Source: an uncultured Prevotella sp.
GTDB lineage: Bacteria > Bacteroidota > Bacteroidia > Bacteroidales > Bacteroidaceae
NCBI GenBank assembly: GCA_900548585.1
Contig: URLI01000003.1
Location: 1 to 64,000 of the forward strand
DNA: 64,000 nucleotides
Reading direction: 5' to 3'
Both the position numbers and the translations under genes were made by a program. Shown in pieces: positions 26,118 through 33,160 of this stretch (within the stretch, counting starts at the first letter, position 1; each line of letters starts with the position of its first letter). The notes below the pieces were generated by a model. The model worked only from the letters and a program-made list of their open reading frames with translations. It had not been told where the DNA came from and did no database searches.

Positions 26118-27053
26118 ATGAAAAAGATATATTTATTCGCATCCCTTCTTTTCGCTTTTGTCTGCCTTGGGCTTACAAGTTGCGGAAACGATGACGATCT
26201 CAGCGGCAGGAGCGTGTTCGACGGAGATGTTTCTCCCGTGAAGAATGAGTTTGACACTTGGCTGGAAAACAATTACCGCATTCCTTACAACATCGACTTC
26301 CAGTATCGTTACAACGACCGCCTGACCGACATGGTTTACAATGTCGTGCCGGCGAGGTATGAGAACTCCGTCGCACTCGGAATCCTTTTCAAGCATATAT
26401 GGCTTGACTCTTACGACGAGGTGCTCGGGCAGATTTTCCTCAAAGAGAACTGTCCGCGCCAGATACAGCTCATCGGCTCGCGCGAGTACGACTCGAGGGG
26501 TGAGATGATACTTGGAACTGCCGAGGGCGGACTCAAGATAATGCTCTACGGCGTGAACGAGTTTGACATCGACAACCCGCGAATCAACGTTGACGACCCA
26601 TACGAGGATGCCAACAAGTCGCCTGCCGACCTCAACCACTGGATGTTCCACACGGTGCATCACGAGTTCTGCCACATCCTCACACAGAAGAAGGATTACT
26701 CACAAGACTTCAAGACCATCACTGCCGGGAAATACCACTCGCAGGACTGGGTCAACCTGAAGGACAAGGACGTGCAGAAGCAGGGCTTCGTATCGGCATA
26801 CGGCTCGAGCGAGTACAACGAGGACTTCGCGGAGATCTTCTCCACATACGTCACGATGTCGCCCGCAGCATGGAAGGCCATAATGGATAATGCCGGCGAG
26901 GAAGGCGGCCCGCTGCTACAGAAGAAGCTTGACCTGATGCGCACATACTTCCAGGAAAAGTGGGGACTTGATATGGACAAACTGCGCGAGGTAGTGCTGC
27001 GCCGCTCATCAGAGGTCAGCACACTTGACCTGCGAGACTTGTCTAAAAATTAA
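26118..27053 (+). CDS. Substrate-import-associated zinc metallohydrolase lipoprotein
   Basis: This 311-residue lipoprotein has the lipobox LTSC (Cys 22). The zinc motif HExxH is present as HEFCH at residues 182-186, preceded by a histidine, with a likely third ligand in EYNEDFAEIF about 50 residues later. Proteins of this type are encoded directly after SusC/SusD genes and are thought to process the imported ligand at the surface. The physical link here fits that family closely. The real substrate, peptide or otherwise, is unknown. Confidence 0.88.
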   Translation: MKKIYLFASLLFAFVCLGLTSCGNDDDLSGRSVFDGDVSPVKNEFDTWLENNYRIPYNIDFQYRYNDRLTDMVYNVVPARYENSVALGILFKHIWLDSYDEVLGQIFLKENCPRQIQLIGSREYDSRGEMILGTAEGGLKIMLYGVNEFDIDNPRINVDDPYEDANKSPADLNHWMFHTVHHEFCHILTQKKDYSQDFKTITAGKYHSQDWVNLKDKDVQKQGFVSAYGSSEYNEDFAEIFSTYVTMSPAAWKAIMDNAGEEGGPLLQKKLDLMRTYFQEKWGLDMDKLREVVLRRSSEVSTLDLRDLSKN

Positions 27054-27078
27054 TAGAACGCTTTAACATGATTAAGAA

Positions 27079-28437
27079 ATGAAAAAGTTGAATTATTTCC
27101 TTACACTCCTGGTGTCTGTGCTGGCGTTGACGGCATGCACCAGCGAAGTGGAAAATTATTTCTCCGAAAGTTCGTCAGAGCGTTCGGCAAAGGATATCGC
27201 CAAGGTGAAGGACATTCTCAAATCAGCGCCCAACGGTTGGAGAATAGAGTACTACGGAGACTTGACGTACGGTGGTTACAACGTGCTGTGCAAGTTTGAA
27301 GACGACGGCCATGTGAGTTTCGCTTCAGAGAAGGTGGGCAAGACACACAACGCCGGCCTGGATGAGAACGGAAACCCCATCGGGGTTGACCAGAAGTCTT
27401 CGTACAGCGTGTTCCAGAGCATGGGCACCGTGCTGTCTTTCGATGGCAACAACGAAGTGTTCCATTACCTGTCCGACCCGAAGAACAGCGACTATGGAAC
27501 CGCAGGCGAGGGCTTCCTCGGCGACTTCGAGTTCCGCGTGCTGTCGGCATCGCCGGATAAGATTGAGCTGACGGGACGCAAGCACGGGCATAGGATAATG
27601 ATGTACGCCATGCCGGCAGACCTCAGTTGGGCAGACTACCTCAAGAGTGTGGAGGAGACCGACAAATATATGTCATCGCGTTCCTACACGCTCATGGGCG
27701 AGGGCGTTCCACAGGACACCGAGATCAAGGTGGTGCAGCAGTACCGCACACTGGTGTTCCAGTATGTTGACAAGAAAGGGGAGCGCCAGTCTGTGGCCGC
27801 TCCGTTCATCGTCACACCTGAAGGCTTCATACTCTACGACACGCTGACAGTGAATGGCGTAAAGATAGGGAACTTTGCCAAGGGCGACACCTTCGAGCGT
27901 TTCTACCTCGCAGGCAACAAGAACGTGTGGCTCGAGACCGCGACGCCGCCGCTGTGGGAATCGCTGCGCGACAACCAGTGGTTCGTCGCATACTCGAAGG
28001 TCGGCGAATACCAGATGCCTCTCTGGGACGCATTCCACGAGGCTCTGAAGACCGCAGGGCTTAACAAAAAGGAGAACATCCTTTACAACGTGCTGATAGG
28101 AACCTACACCAACAAGACCGGCTTCCATTTCTGGGCCGGGCCAGACTATGGCATCGTCAGGTTCGACTTCGTTGACCCGAACGAGGAGGGCGACGAGATC
28201 TCCATCAGGTACTCGAACGACAAGCCCACAAACAAGACAGCGAAGGATTACATGAAGAAGCACGCCCTGAAGCCAATCATAGAGGCCTTCTCAGGTCTGG
28301 GAAAAAAGGCACGCCGCTTCAAGCTTACGACAGACAACCTGCGCAAGCCTACAATGATCACGCTCACTGACGTGAACGAGCCGACAAACATTGTCACGCT
28401 GTTCTCAGAGCAAGTGAACTATCCATTCGACCATTGA
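27079..28437 (+). CDS. DUF4302 lipoprotein
   Basis: This 452-residue protein has the lipobox LTAC (Cys 20). The mature region opens with the family pattern of an acidic segment followed by VKDILKSAPNGWRIEYYGD, then strand-rich sequence up to VNEPTNIVTLFSEQVNYPF. Such proteins accompany the SusC/SusD/HExxH trio at many Bacteroidetes loci and are probably surface-exposed accessory binding proteins. It follows the HExxH gene by 25 bp. Confidence 0.85.
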   Translation: MKKLNYFLTLLVSVLALTACTSEVENYFSESSSERSAKDIAKVKDILKSAPNGWRIEYYGDLTYGGYNVLCKFEDDGHVSFASEKVGKTHNAGLDENGNPIGVDQKSSYSVFQSMGTVLSFDGNNEVFHYLSDPKNSDYGTAGEGFLGDFEFRVLSASPDKIELTGRKHGHRIMMYAMPADLSWADYLKSVEETDKYMSSRSYTLMGEGVPQDTEIKVVQQYRTLVFQYVDKKGERQSVAAPFIVTPEGFILYDTLTVNGVKIGNFAKGDTFERFYLAGNKNVWLETATPPLWESLRDNQWFVAYSKVGEYQMPLWDAFHEALKTAGLNKKENILYNVLIGTYTNKTGFHFWAGPDYGIVRFDFVDPNEEGDEISIRYSNDKPTNKTAKDYMKKHALKPIIEAFSGLGKKARRFKLTTDNLRKPTMITLTDVNEPTNIVTLFSEQVNYPFDH

Positions 28438-28451
28438 TGTCGACAATACCA

Positions 28452-28486
28452 CTCCCCTGCCTCTATCGACAGGTGGGGCAGGGGAG
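28452..28486 (+). terminator. Hairpin after DUF4302, possible partial terminator
   Basis: CTCCCCTGCC at 28452-28461 pairs with GGCAGGGGAG at 28477-28486, a perfect 10-bp stem. The T-run lies 11 bases downstream (28499-28505), so it may attenuate rather than block readthrough into the next gene. Confidence 0.5.
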
Positions 28487-28529
28487 CATAACCAAAAGTT
28501 TTTTTATTAACCAATTTAATTTTACCATT

Positions 28530-29756
28530 ATGAGAAAATTATTACTTATGGCTGTTGCAGCCATGGCTTCTTTCTCCGTAAATGCACAGGTTGCACTTAC
28601 CAAGATTGACACGCAGGAAGCCGTAAAAATGAACGTGACGCGTGCCCAGCTCTTCAAGTCTAACCCTGGCATGAGGCTCTCTTCGCCGATTCTCAAGGCC
28701 AGTGGCGCTTATGGCACCTATATTTCCGCTGAGTACAACGAGCAAGACGACATCTACGATTGCAAGGAAGTTCTTATTGAGAGCGTAACGAACGTGGAAG
28801 GCGCCAATGTAAAGGTGACTTTCTCAGTCGGCTCAGAATTCAAGGGACATGTGTATGGCACACTCGAGAATGACAACAAGATAACCATACCCGCACAGGA
28901 TGTCAACGACGGCGAACTGGTGACGGTGTTCGGTCTTAACAACAAGGTCGCCTTCTGTGCCTACAAGGACGCCGACCAGGAAGGTTACATCAATTTCCTG
29001 AAAGACAATCCTTTAGTTTTCCAGAAGGATGAAGCAGGCACATGGACTGTCGTTACTTCAGAGCAATTGCCAATCAAGGGTTGGGCAATGGTCATTATTG
29101 ACTATCCAAAGCAAGGCGAGAACTCAATTTTGGACAGTTCAAGGGAACCCGAGATGCACAAGGCAAATGGTGTCATGACGGGGACACGTATGACCAAACA
29201 AGAGACGAAAGAAATCAACCTGCCTGTTTATGTGCAGGATGACGACGCAGAGATTTCAGTGTTCAACCACTATGCTGGAACAAGGATGAAAATAGACATC
29301 GTTGACAAGGAGGCAGGCACATTCCAGATTACTACCCCGCAGAACATCATGCTTTCAAGCAAACAAGCACAGGATGACGGTTTTGGCAGGTACATGCGTA
29401 TCGTTGGTTGCAACAAGGATGGCCAGTTCACAGAAGACGAGCCTGTAAAGGGCAAATGGGCCAACAACGTGCTCACCTTCAATCCGGCGGTATGGAACGG
29501 CAAGGGCGATCCCAATAATGACCTGAGCGGCGTTTACGCCATTGGCACAAAAATTGTTAATGGCAGCTGGTACTTCGGAGGCGAATTTGACGACGTTGTC
29601 ATTTCTTATGGCAGCGATGACCCCACAGGCATCGAGAACGTTGCCACTGAGGCTGTCAAGAAGGACAACCGCATCTTCAACCTCGCAGGCCAGCAGGTAG
29701 GCAAGGACTACAAGGGCATCGTTATCAAGAACGGCAAGAAGATGATCCAGAAATAA
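28530..29756 (+). CDS. Secreted protein with type IX-like tail, fifth gene of the Sus-type operon
   Basis: This 408-residue protein has a signal peptide (1-19, ending VNAQ). The mature part is strand-rich and has no recognisable catalytic motif. The C-terminal 40 residues, with DNRIFNLAGQQVG, GIVIKNGKK and a terminal MIQK, follow the short sorting tail seen in Prevotella secreted proteins. It is the last gene before a strong terminator and probably acts with the SusCD system at the surface. The start is placed at 28530 because the earlier in-frame ATG at 28434 would prefix the signal peptide with 32 residues. Confidence 0.7.
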   Translation: MRKLLLMAVAAMASFSVNAQVALTKIDTQEAVKMNVTRAQLFKSNPGMRLSSPILKASGAYGTYISAEYNEQDDIYDCKEVLIESVTNVEGANVKVTFSVGSEFKGHVYGTLENDNKITIPAQDVNDGELVTVFGLNNKVAFCAYKDADQEGYINFLKDNPLVFQKDEAGTWTVVTSEQLPIKGWAMVIIDYPKQGENSILDSSREPEMHKANGVMTGTRMTKQETKEINLPVYVQDDDAEISVFNHYAGTRMKIDIVDKEAGTFQITTPQNIMLSSKQAQDDGFGRYMRIVGCNKDGQFTEDEPVKGKWANNVLTFNPAVWNGKGDPNNDLSGVYAIGTKIVNGSWYFGGEFDDVVISYGSDDPTGIENVATEAVKKDNRIFNLAGQQVGKDYKGIVIKNGKKMIQK

Positions 29757-29789
29757 TCTGACTGTATCATCAATCATAAATGACTGTAA

Positions 29790-29826
29790 GGGGTCGCGGC
29801 ATTACGTCGCGACCCCGTTTTTTATT
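29790..29826 (+). terminator. Rho-independent terminator of the Sus-type operon
   Basis: GGGGTCGCG at 29790-29798 pairs with CGCGACCCC at 29808-29816 and is followed by GTTTTTTATT. It is the clearest intrinsic terminator in the window and closes the five-gene operon. Confidence 0.9.
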
Positions 29827-29870
29827 AACCCCCAACCGGTCTCCATTGGGTTTATGTTAACCTGCCGTTT

Positions 29871-29967
29871 GTAGGGACTTACGCCCTGTAAGTCCGCCCT
29901 CATTCAGTTGTAAACTGTTTTGTTCCACAATGCGACTTACGCGGACTTACAGAGCGTAAGTCCCTAC
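29871..29967. repeat. 97-bp palindromic repeat, copy 1
   Basis: The ends GTAGGGACTTACG and CGTAAGTCCCTAC are perfectly inverted. Inner parts also pair (TGTAAGTCCGC against GCGGACTTACA), so the transcript would fold into one long hairpin. A second copy lies at 30090-30186 with matching flanks on both sides, so the true repeat is longer than the palindrome. It is a non-coding MITE/REP-like unit. Confidence 0.8.
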
Positions 29968-30089
29968 ACTGCGTATATCTGCCTTGCACTGCGCGTATGT
30001 ATTCCTTTAATTGCGCATGTGCGCCTTGCACCGCGTATTTCCGCCATGATTTGCCTTTGCTGTTTTTGGTTTATGCTAACCTGTATTTT
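29968..30089. repeat. Degenerate GCGTAT/GCCTTGCA repeats between palindromes
   Basis: The stretch between the two 97-bp palindromes consists of imperfect units of about 20-22 bp containing GCGTAT or GCGCAT followed by GCCTTGCA, seen four times. I see no gene or promoter. Confidence 0.4.
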
Positions 30090-30186
30090 GTAGGGACTTA
30101 CGCCCTGTAAGTCCGCCCGCATTCAGTTATAAACTGTTTTTCTCCACAATGTGACTTACGCGGACTTACAGGGCGTAAGTCCCTAC
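30090..30186. repeat. 97-bp palindromic repeat, copy 2
   Basis: Same architecture as 29871-29967 with a few substitutions. The preceding GGTTTATGYTAACCTG and following ACTGCGTAT are shared by both copies. Confidence 0.8.
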
Positions 30187-30247
30187 ACTGCGTATGTCCG
30201 ACGTACACGTATGTACACCCTACCTAAGCAGATTTCTCTGAAAAACA

Positions 30248-30279
30248 TTTGGAGTATCCAAATTAAATGCGTATCTTTG
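30248..30279 (+). promoter_or_regulatory. Promoter of the abi-associated RNA
   Basis: TTTGG at 30248-30252, a 19-base spacer and TATCTTTG at 30272-30279 match the Bacteroidetes -33/-7 promoter. Initiation is expected near 30286, just before the hairpin RNA. In the uninterrupted locus it would also have been the only visible promoter for the abi gene. Confidence 0.65.
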
Positions 30280-30285
30280 CAGCAA

Positions 30286-30340
30286 CAAATCCCACCACGC
30301 CTCTCAACGATGCGTACCACGGTGGGACTTCGCTTTTTAT
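30286..30340 (+). ncRNA. Candidate abiF-type structured RNA
   Basis: A short RNA of about 50 nt would begin near 30286. It has an outer stem UCCCACC (30290-30296) with GGUGGGA (30321-30327), an inner stem ACGC (297-300) with GCGU (312-315), and an 11-base loop. ACUUCGCUUUUU follows, ending in a U-run at 30332-30336. Rfam-type abiF RNAs are compact hairpin RNAs placed directly before Abi_2 genes. Here the abi start codon would have followed 12 bases after the U-run before the IS inserted. The identification rests on structure and position, because I could not align it to the covariance model. Confidence 0.5.
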
Positions 30341-30346
30341 ATGGGT

Positions 30347-30354
30347 ATATGAAC
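30347..30354 (+). repeat. Left copy of 8-bp target-site duplication
   Basis: ATATGAAC immediately precedes the IS left end and is repeated at 31798-31805 immediately after the right end. It includes the ATG of the abi gene. Confidence 0.9.
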
Positions 30355-30411
30355 GGGTCAGTCGTAAAACCCAGTTGCAACCCCTCCCTCTCATGCACAT
30401 AATTTCATAAG
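30355..30411 (+). repeat. Left terminal inverted repeat of the IS
   Basis: Matches the reverse complement of about 31741-31797 with only a few differences. GGGTCAGTCGTAAAACCCAG is exact. It also contains a CATAAG motif just before the transposase promoter. Confidence 0.85.
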
Positions 30412-30418
30412 TATTTGT

Positions 30419-30426
30419 TATCTTTG
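30419..30426 (+). promoter_or_regulatory. -7 element of the transposase gene
   Basis: TATCTTTG ends four bases before the ATG at 30431, so the transposase mRNA would be nearly leaderless. Confidence 0.5.
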
Positions 30427-30430
30427 CATC

Positions 30431-30775
30431 ATGAAGACCGAGCAATTGTTGCGTTGTATCTTTCCGGAGATACTCGCAGATTATTTTGATGTGATAGATA
30501 TCCAAGAGAGCATTTCCCAGATAGACTTCTGGTTGGATGAGCGTAACTTTATGGAAGAGGCAGACCGCAAGTCGGGCACAGTAAGCAGTTACGGCTTTAC
30601 CGCCGAACGGGTTGTCCAAGACTTTCCCCTTCGTGGCAAGCCCGTTTACCTTCATGTCCGCCGTCGAAAATGGCGTGACAGTTCCACGGGTGAGATATTC
30701 AGTTATTCTTACGATGACCTGACGGCTGAGGGCAGCAAACTATCCCCTGAGTTCGTTTCTTTTTTAAAAGAATAG
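30431..30775 (+). CDS. Transposase N-terminal region (first frame)
   Basis: This is a 114-residue DNA-binding half. It has a short helical start (MKTEQLLRCIFPEILADYFD), then GFTAERVVQDFPLRGKPVYL followed by a VRRRKWRD basic patch, as in the N-terminal parts of ISL3/ISAon1-like transposases. It ends at TAG 30773-30775, immediately after T6A4 at 30760-30769. The catalytic half continues in another frame, so the two parts are probably joined by frameshifting at that tract. Confidence 0.85.
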   Translation: MKTEQLLRCIFPEILADYFDVIDIQESISQIDFWLDERNFMEEADRKSGTVSSYGFTAERVVQDFPLRGKPVYLHVRRRKWRDSSTGEIFSYSYDDLTAEGSKLSPEFVSFLKE

Positions 30776-31760
30776 AATTGAGTCTACTGCGGAGAGCATT
30801 ACAGGTATCGGCTCTCATTATGGCGTAGACGGTAAGCAGCTTTCCACCCAATACAAGGAGCATTTCAGCGATTATCGCCAGTGGGAGCAGTTGTCGCATG
30901 CGGGAGACTGGCTGCTGTTTGATGAGAACCTGGGAGAGAGCCTGAGTATCGATGAGACTTGTCTGAGCAGCGGTGAGGTCTATACATTTCTGACCAACAA
31001 GGCTGGCAAAGGTGGCAGGGGTACGCTGGTAGCTGTGGTCAGGGGAACAAAAGCCGAAGATGTGATCCGTGTTCTGGAAAAGATTGACCTTTCCAAAAGA
31101 AAGACTGTCAAGGAGATAACGCTCGACTTGTCTTCCTCCATGATGATCATTGCGCGCACGGTGTTCCCCAAGCCACTCATCACCAGTGACAGGTTTCATG
31201 TGCAGAAACTTTACTATGACGCTTTGGACGACATGCGCATAGCCTACCGGTGGATGGCAAGGGACAGAGAAAATGAGGAGATGAAGGAAGCCAAAGCCAA
31301 GAACGAAACCTACAAGCCATTCAGATATAGCAACGGTGACACACGCAAGCAACTACTTGCCAGGGCGAAGTTTATACTGACTAAACACAAGTCCAAGTGG
31401 ACGGAATCGCAAAGGCTAAGGGCGGAAATAATCTTTGAAAACTACCCGGAACTCAAAAAAGCCTATGACCTGGCCATGGAACTTACCGATATTTATAATG
31501 CCAGAAGCATCAAGGACGCGGCAAGGCTGAAACTGGCAAGGTGGTTTAATAAGGTGGAGAAGTTGGGGGTGGACAACTTCTATACGGTGATTGACACCTT
31601 TAAGAACCATTATGATACCATACTCAATTTCTTTGTCAACAGAGCCACAAATGCCAATGCTGAATCCTTCAACGCAAAAGTCAAAGCCTTCAGGGCACAG
31701 TTCAGGGGAGTAACGGATATTCCTTTCTTCCTTTACAGGCTTATGAAATTATGTGCATGA
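30768..31760 (+). CDS. Transposase catalytic region (second frame), DDE_Tnp_ISL3 type
   Basis: Reading from 30768, directly after the stop of this frame at 30765, the frame runs 330 codons with no good ATG at its start. Expression by a shift on T6A4 (net +1, or -2) is the natural explanation; a TTG at 30891 is the first plausible independent start. The DDE triad is visible: Asp in SIDETCLSS, Asp in LITSDRFHVQKL, and Glu in NANAESFNAKVKAF. The motif spacing fits ISL3-like transposases. It ends 37 bases before the right end of the IS. Confidence 0.88.
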   Translation, partial: KNRIESTAESITGIGSHYGVDGKQLSTQYKEHFSDYRQWEQLSHAGDWLLFDENLGESLSIDETCLSSGEVYTFLTNKAGKGGRGTLVAVVRGTKAEDVIRVLEKIDLSKRKTVKEITLDLSSSMMIIARTVFPKPLITSDRFHVQKLYYDALDDMRIAYRWMARDRENEEMKEAKAKNETYKPFRYSNGDTRKQLLARAKFILTKHKSKWTESQRLRAEIIFENYPELKKAYDLAMELTDIYNARSIKDAARLKLARWFNKVEKLGVDNFYTVIDTFKNHYDTILNFFVNRATNANAESFNAKVKAFRAQFRGVTDIPFFLYRLMKLCA

Positions 31761-31797
31761 GGGGAGAGAGGTTGCAACTGGGTTTTACGACTGACCC
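31741..31797 (-). repeat. Right terminal inverted repeat of the IS
   Basis: Inverse of the left end. It overlaps the last codons of the transposase and ends two bases before the abi ATG at 31800. Confidence 0.85.
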
Positions 31798-31805
31798 ATA
31801 TGAAC
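31798..31805 (+). repeat. Right copy of 8-bp target-site duplication
   Basis: ATATGAAC, identical to 30347-30354. Removing the IS and one copy restores a locus in which the abi ATG lies 12 bases beyond the U-run of the candidate RNA. Confidence 0.9.
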
Positions 31806-32693
31806 TACGACAAACAACCGATAAATATAGATGAACAATTAACCTTACTCCAGAACAGAGGACTGTTGATTGAAGATATTGCAACAGCAAAACTACAGCT
31901 CCGCAACATCAGTTATTTTCGTATAGCCAGTTATTTTCGATACATGGAGGAAGACAGTCAACATCATCTTTATAAATCGGGCAGCACTTTCGGGCAAGCC
32001 ATCAATCTTTATATATTTGACAAAGAACTTCGCCAACTTATATTCAAAGCAATCCAAGACATTGAGATTTCCCTTCGTACAAAGATGATTCAGGTGTTCT
32101 CCATGGAACATGGGGCATTTTGGTTTATGGACTCATCGTTGTTCAAGAATGACGACTTCTACGATGGCTGTCTTGACAATATAAAGAAAGAGGTTTCTCG
32201 CTCAAATGAGGATTTCATTAAGGAACATTACGAGAAATATACTTTTCCTACTCTCCCTCCAGTGTGGAAGACATTGGAGGTAGTATCGTTTGGTACGCTT
32301 TCAAAGGTGTTTTGTCTGTTTAAGGACAATCGGTTAAAGAAGCAAGTGGCAAGAGAGTTTGGACTTCCTCAATACACATATTTGGAAAGTTGGATAAGGT
32401 GCATTACCGTACTTCGTAATTGTTGTGCTCATCATGCTCGTATATGGAACAGGCGTTTTGCCTTGAAGCCTCAATTGCCGAATCGGCTTCCTCTCCATTG
32501 GATTACTCCATGTCAAAAGCCTATCAAACTATACCATCAACTATGCGCCTTATTATATTTGGAGCAAACTATCACACCTTGTATGGACTTGAAAAGTTCT
32601 CTACTTAAACTCTTTGCAGAAAACCCTAATGTAGATTTGCATGCAATGGGATTTCCACAAGGATGGGAAAATGAACCATTATGGAGATATTAG
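31800..32693 (+). CDS. Abi_2 (AbiF/AbiD-like) HEPN abortive-infection protein
   Basis: This 297-residue protein has the Abi_2 pattern from its first helix (INIDEQLTLLQNRGLLIED) through YFRIASYFRYM and IFDKELRQLIFKAIQDIEIS. Its HEPN ribonuclease motif RX4H is present as RNCCAH at residues 206-211, inside LRNCCAHHARIWN. Abi_2 proteins are phage-defence effectors, and AbiF-type members are reported as RNA-controlled toxins related to the ancestor of Cas13. The reading frame is intact, but the IS ends two bases before its ATG and cuts it off from its promoter and RNA. The gene is AT-rich and stands alone, as expected of an acquired defence gene. Confidence 0.88.
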   Translation: MNYDKQPINIDEQLTLLQNRGLLIEDIATAKLQLRNISYFRIASYFRYMEEDSQHHLYKSGSTFGQAINLYIFDKELRQLIFKAIQDIEISLRTKMIQVFSMEHGAFWFMDSSLFKNDDFYDGCLDNIKKEVSRSNEDFIKEHYEKYTFPTLPPVWKTLEVVSFGTLSKVFCLFKDNRLKKQVAREFGLPQYTYLESWIRCITVLRNCCAHHARIWNRRFALKPQLPNRLPLHWITPCQKPIKLYHQLCALLYLEQTITPCMDLKSSLLKLFAENPNVDLHAMGFPQGWENEPLWRY

Positions 32694-32732
32694 GCAGATA
32701 TTCGGACTTTGCTTATCTGAATACCTGCTGCC
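32693..32732 (+). terminator. Hairpin after the abi gene
   Basis: GGCAGATATTCGGA at 32693-32706 pairs with TCTGAATACCTGCTGCC at 32716-32732 with two mismatches and a bulge, beginning at the stop codon. There is no T-run, so termination is uncertain. Confidence 0.35.
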
Positions 32733-33095
32733 ATAATGTTTTGTGCTGACTATGATTCTGACATCGGCTTTCATGTACTTTTGCAACATTGATGCATTTT
32801 GCCCCTGTGTCGTAATAGTGTCTATAGCCACAAAACAGTTGCCGCCTCTTTACAAGATTATAATATGCCCCTCGCATGGCGGTCAGGGACTTATGGTTGC
32901 TTTGCAAATTCGCCGTGTTTGCATTATAAATTCGCCGTGTTTGCATTATAAATTCGCCGTATTTGCGTTGTAAATTCGCCGTGTTTGCCGCCGCGTATGA
33001 TGCAAATCGCGGGTCTGTTCATGGTTGTCTGGCGATTTTCCAGGCCCTATTTTCGGGGCGGACACACGGGTTCTCCCCTGTGGGACACGTCGTCA
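32733..33095. other. Non-coding gap after the abi gene
   Basis: About 360 bases with no supported gene. It holds the 22-bp tandem repeat at 32906-32988. No promoter serving the minus-strand protease gene is needed here, since that gene ends at 33161. Confidence 0.5.
32906..32988 (+). repeat. Tandem 22-bp repeat, about 3.8 units
   Basis: Units begin at 32906, 32928, 32950 and 32972. Each has AAATTCGCCGTGTTTGC with small variations, then a 5-base spacer, ATTAT in the first two units. The core CGCCGTGTTTGC is shared with the 22-bp repeat at 62795-62882. Confidence 0.85.
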
Positions 33096-33098
33096 ATC

Positions 33099-33129
33099 AA
33101 AAAGACCTCCCCGTCGCTGGGGAGGTCTT
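33099..33129 (-). terminator. Rho-independent terminator of the M6 protease gene
   Basis: AAGACCTCCCC at 33102-33112 pairs perfectly with GGGGAGGTCTT at 33119-33129 around a 6-base loop. On the minus strand the stem is followed by TTTTT. Confidence 0.9.
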
Positions 33130-33160
33130 GCATTATGACTCAAAGGCATGTGTCAGTTGT

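Larger units (their letters stand above)
30355..31797 (+). mobile_element. Complete ISL3-type insertion sequence, 1,443 bp
   Basis: The left end begins GGGTCAGTCGTAAAACCCAG and the right end is its inverse, CTGGGTTTTACGACTGACCC. The inverted ends extend about 57 bp with few mismatches and take in the CTTATGAAATTATGTGCATGA stretch. The element is bounded by perfect 8-bp duplications (ATATGAAC). Two overlapping frames encode the transposase. The intact ends and duplication indicate a recent insertion. Confidence 0.93.

Noticed and set aside
28434..28529. Earlier start for the last protein of the Sus-type operon
   Set aside because: The 32 added residues would precede a perfect signal peptide at 28530 and run through a hairpin.
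30891..31760. Independent transposase gene starting at TTG 30891
   Set aside because: The catalytic frame is open without interruption back to 30768, and the first part carries conserved-looking sequence, so a fused product is more likely.
32906..32988. Possible CRISPR array
   Set aside because: The units are contiguous with only 5-base variable parts. There are no spacers of 30 bases and no cas genes.
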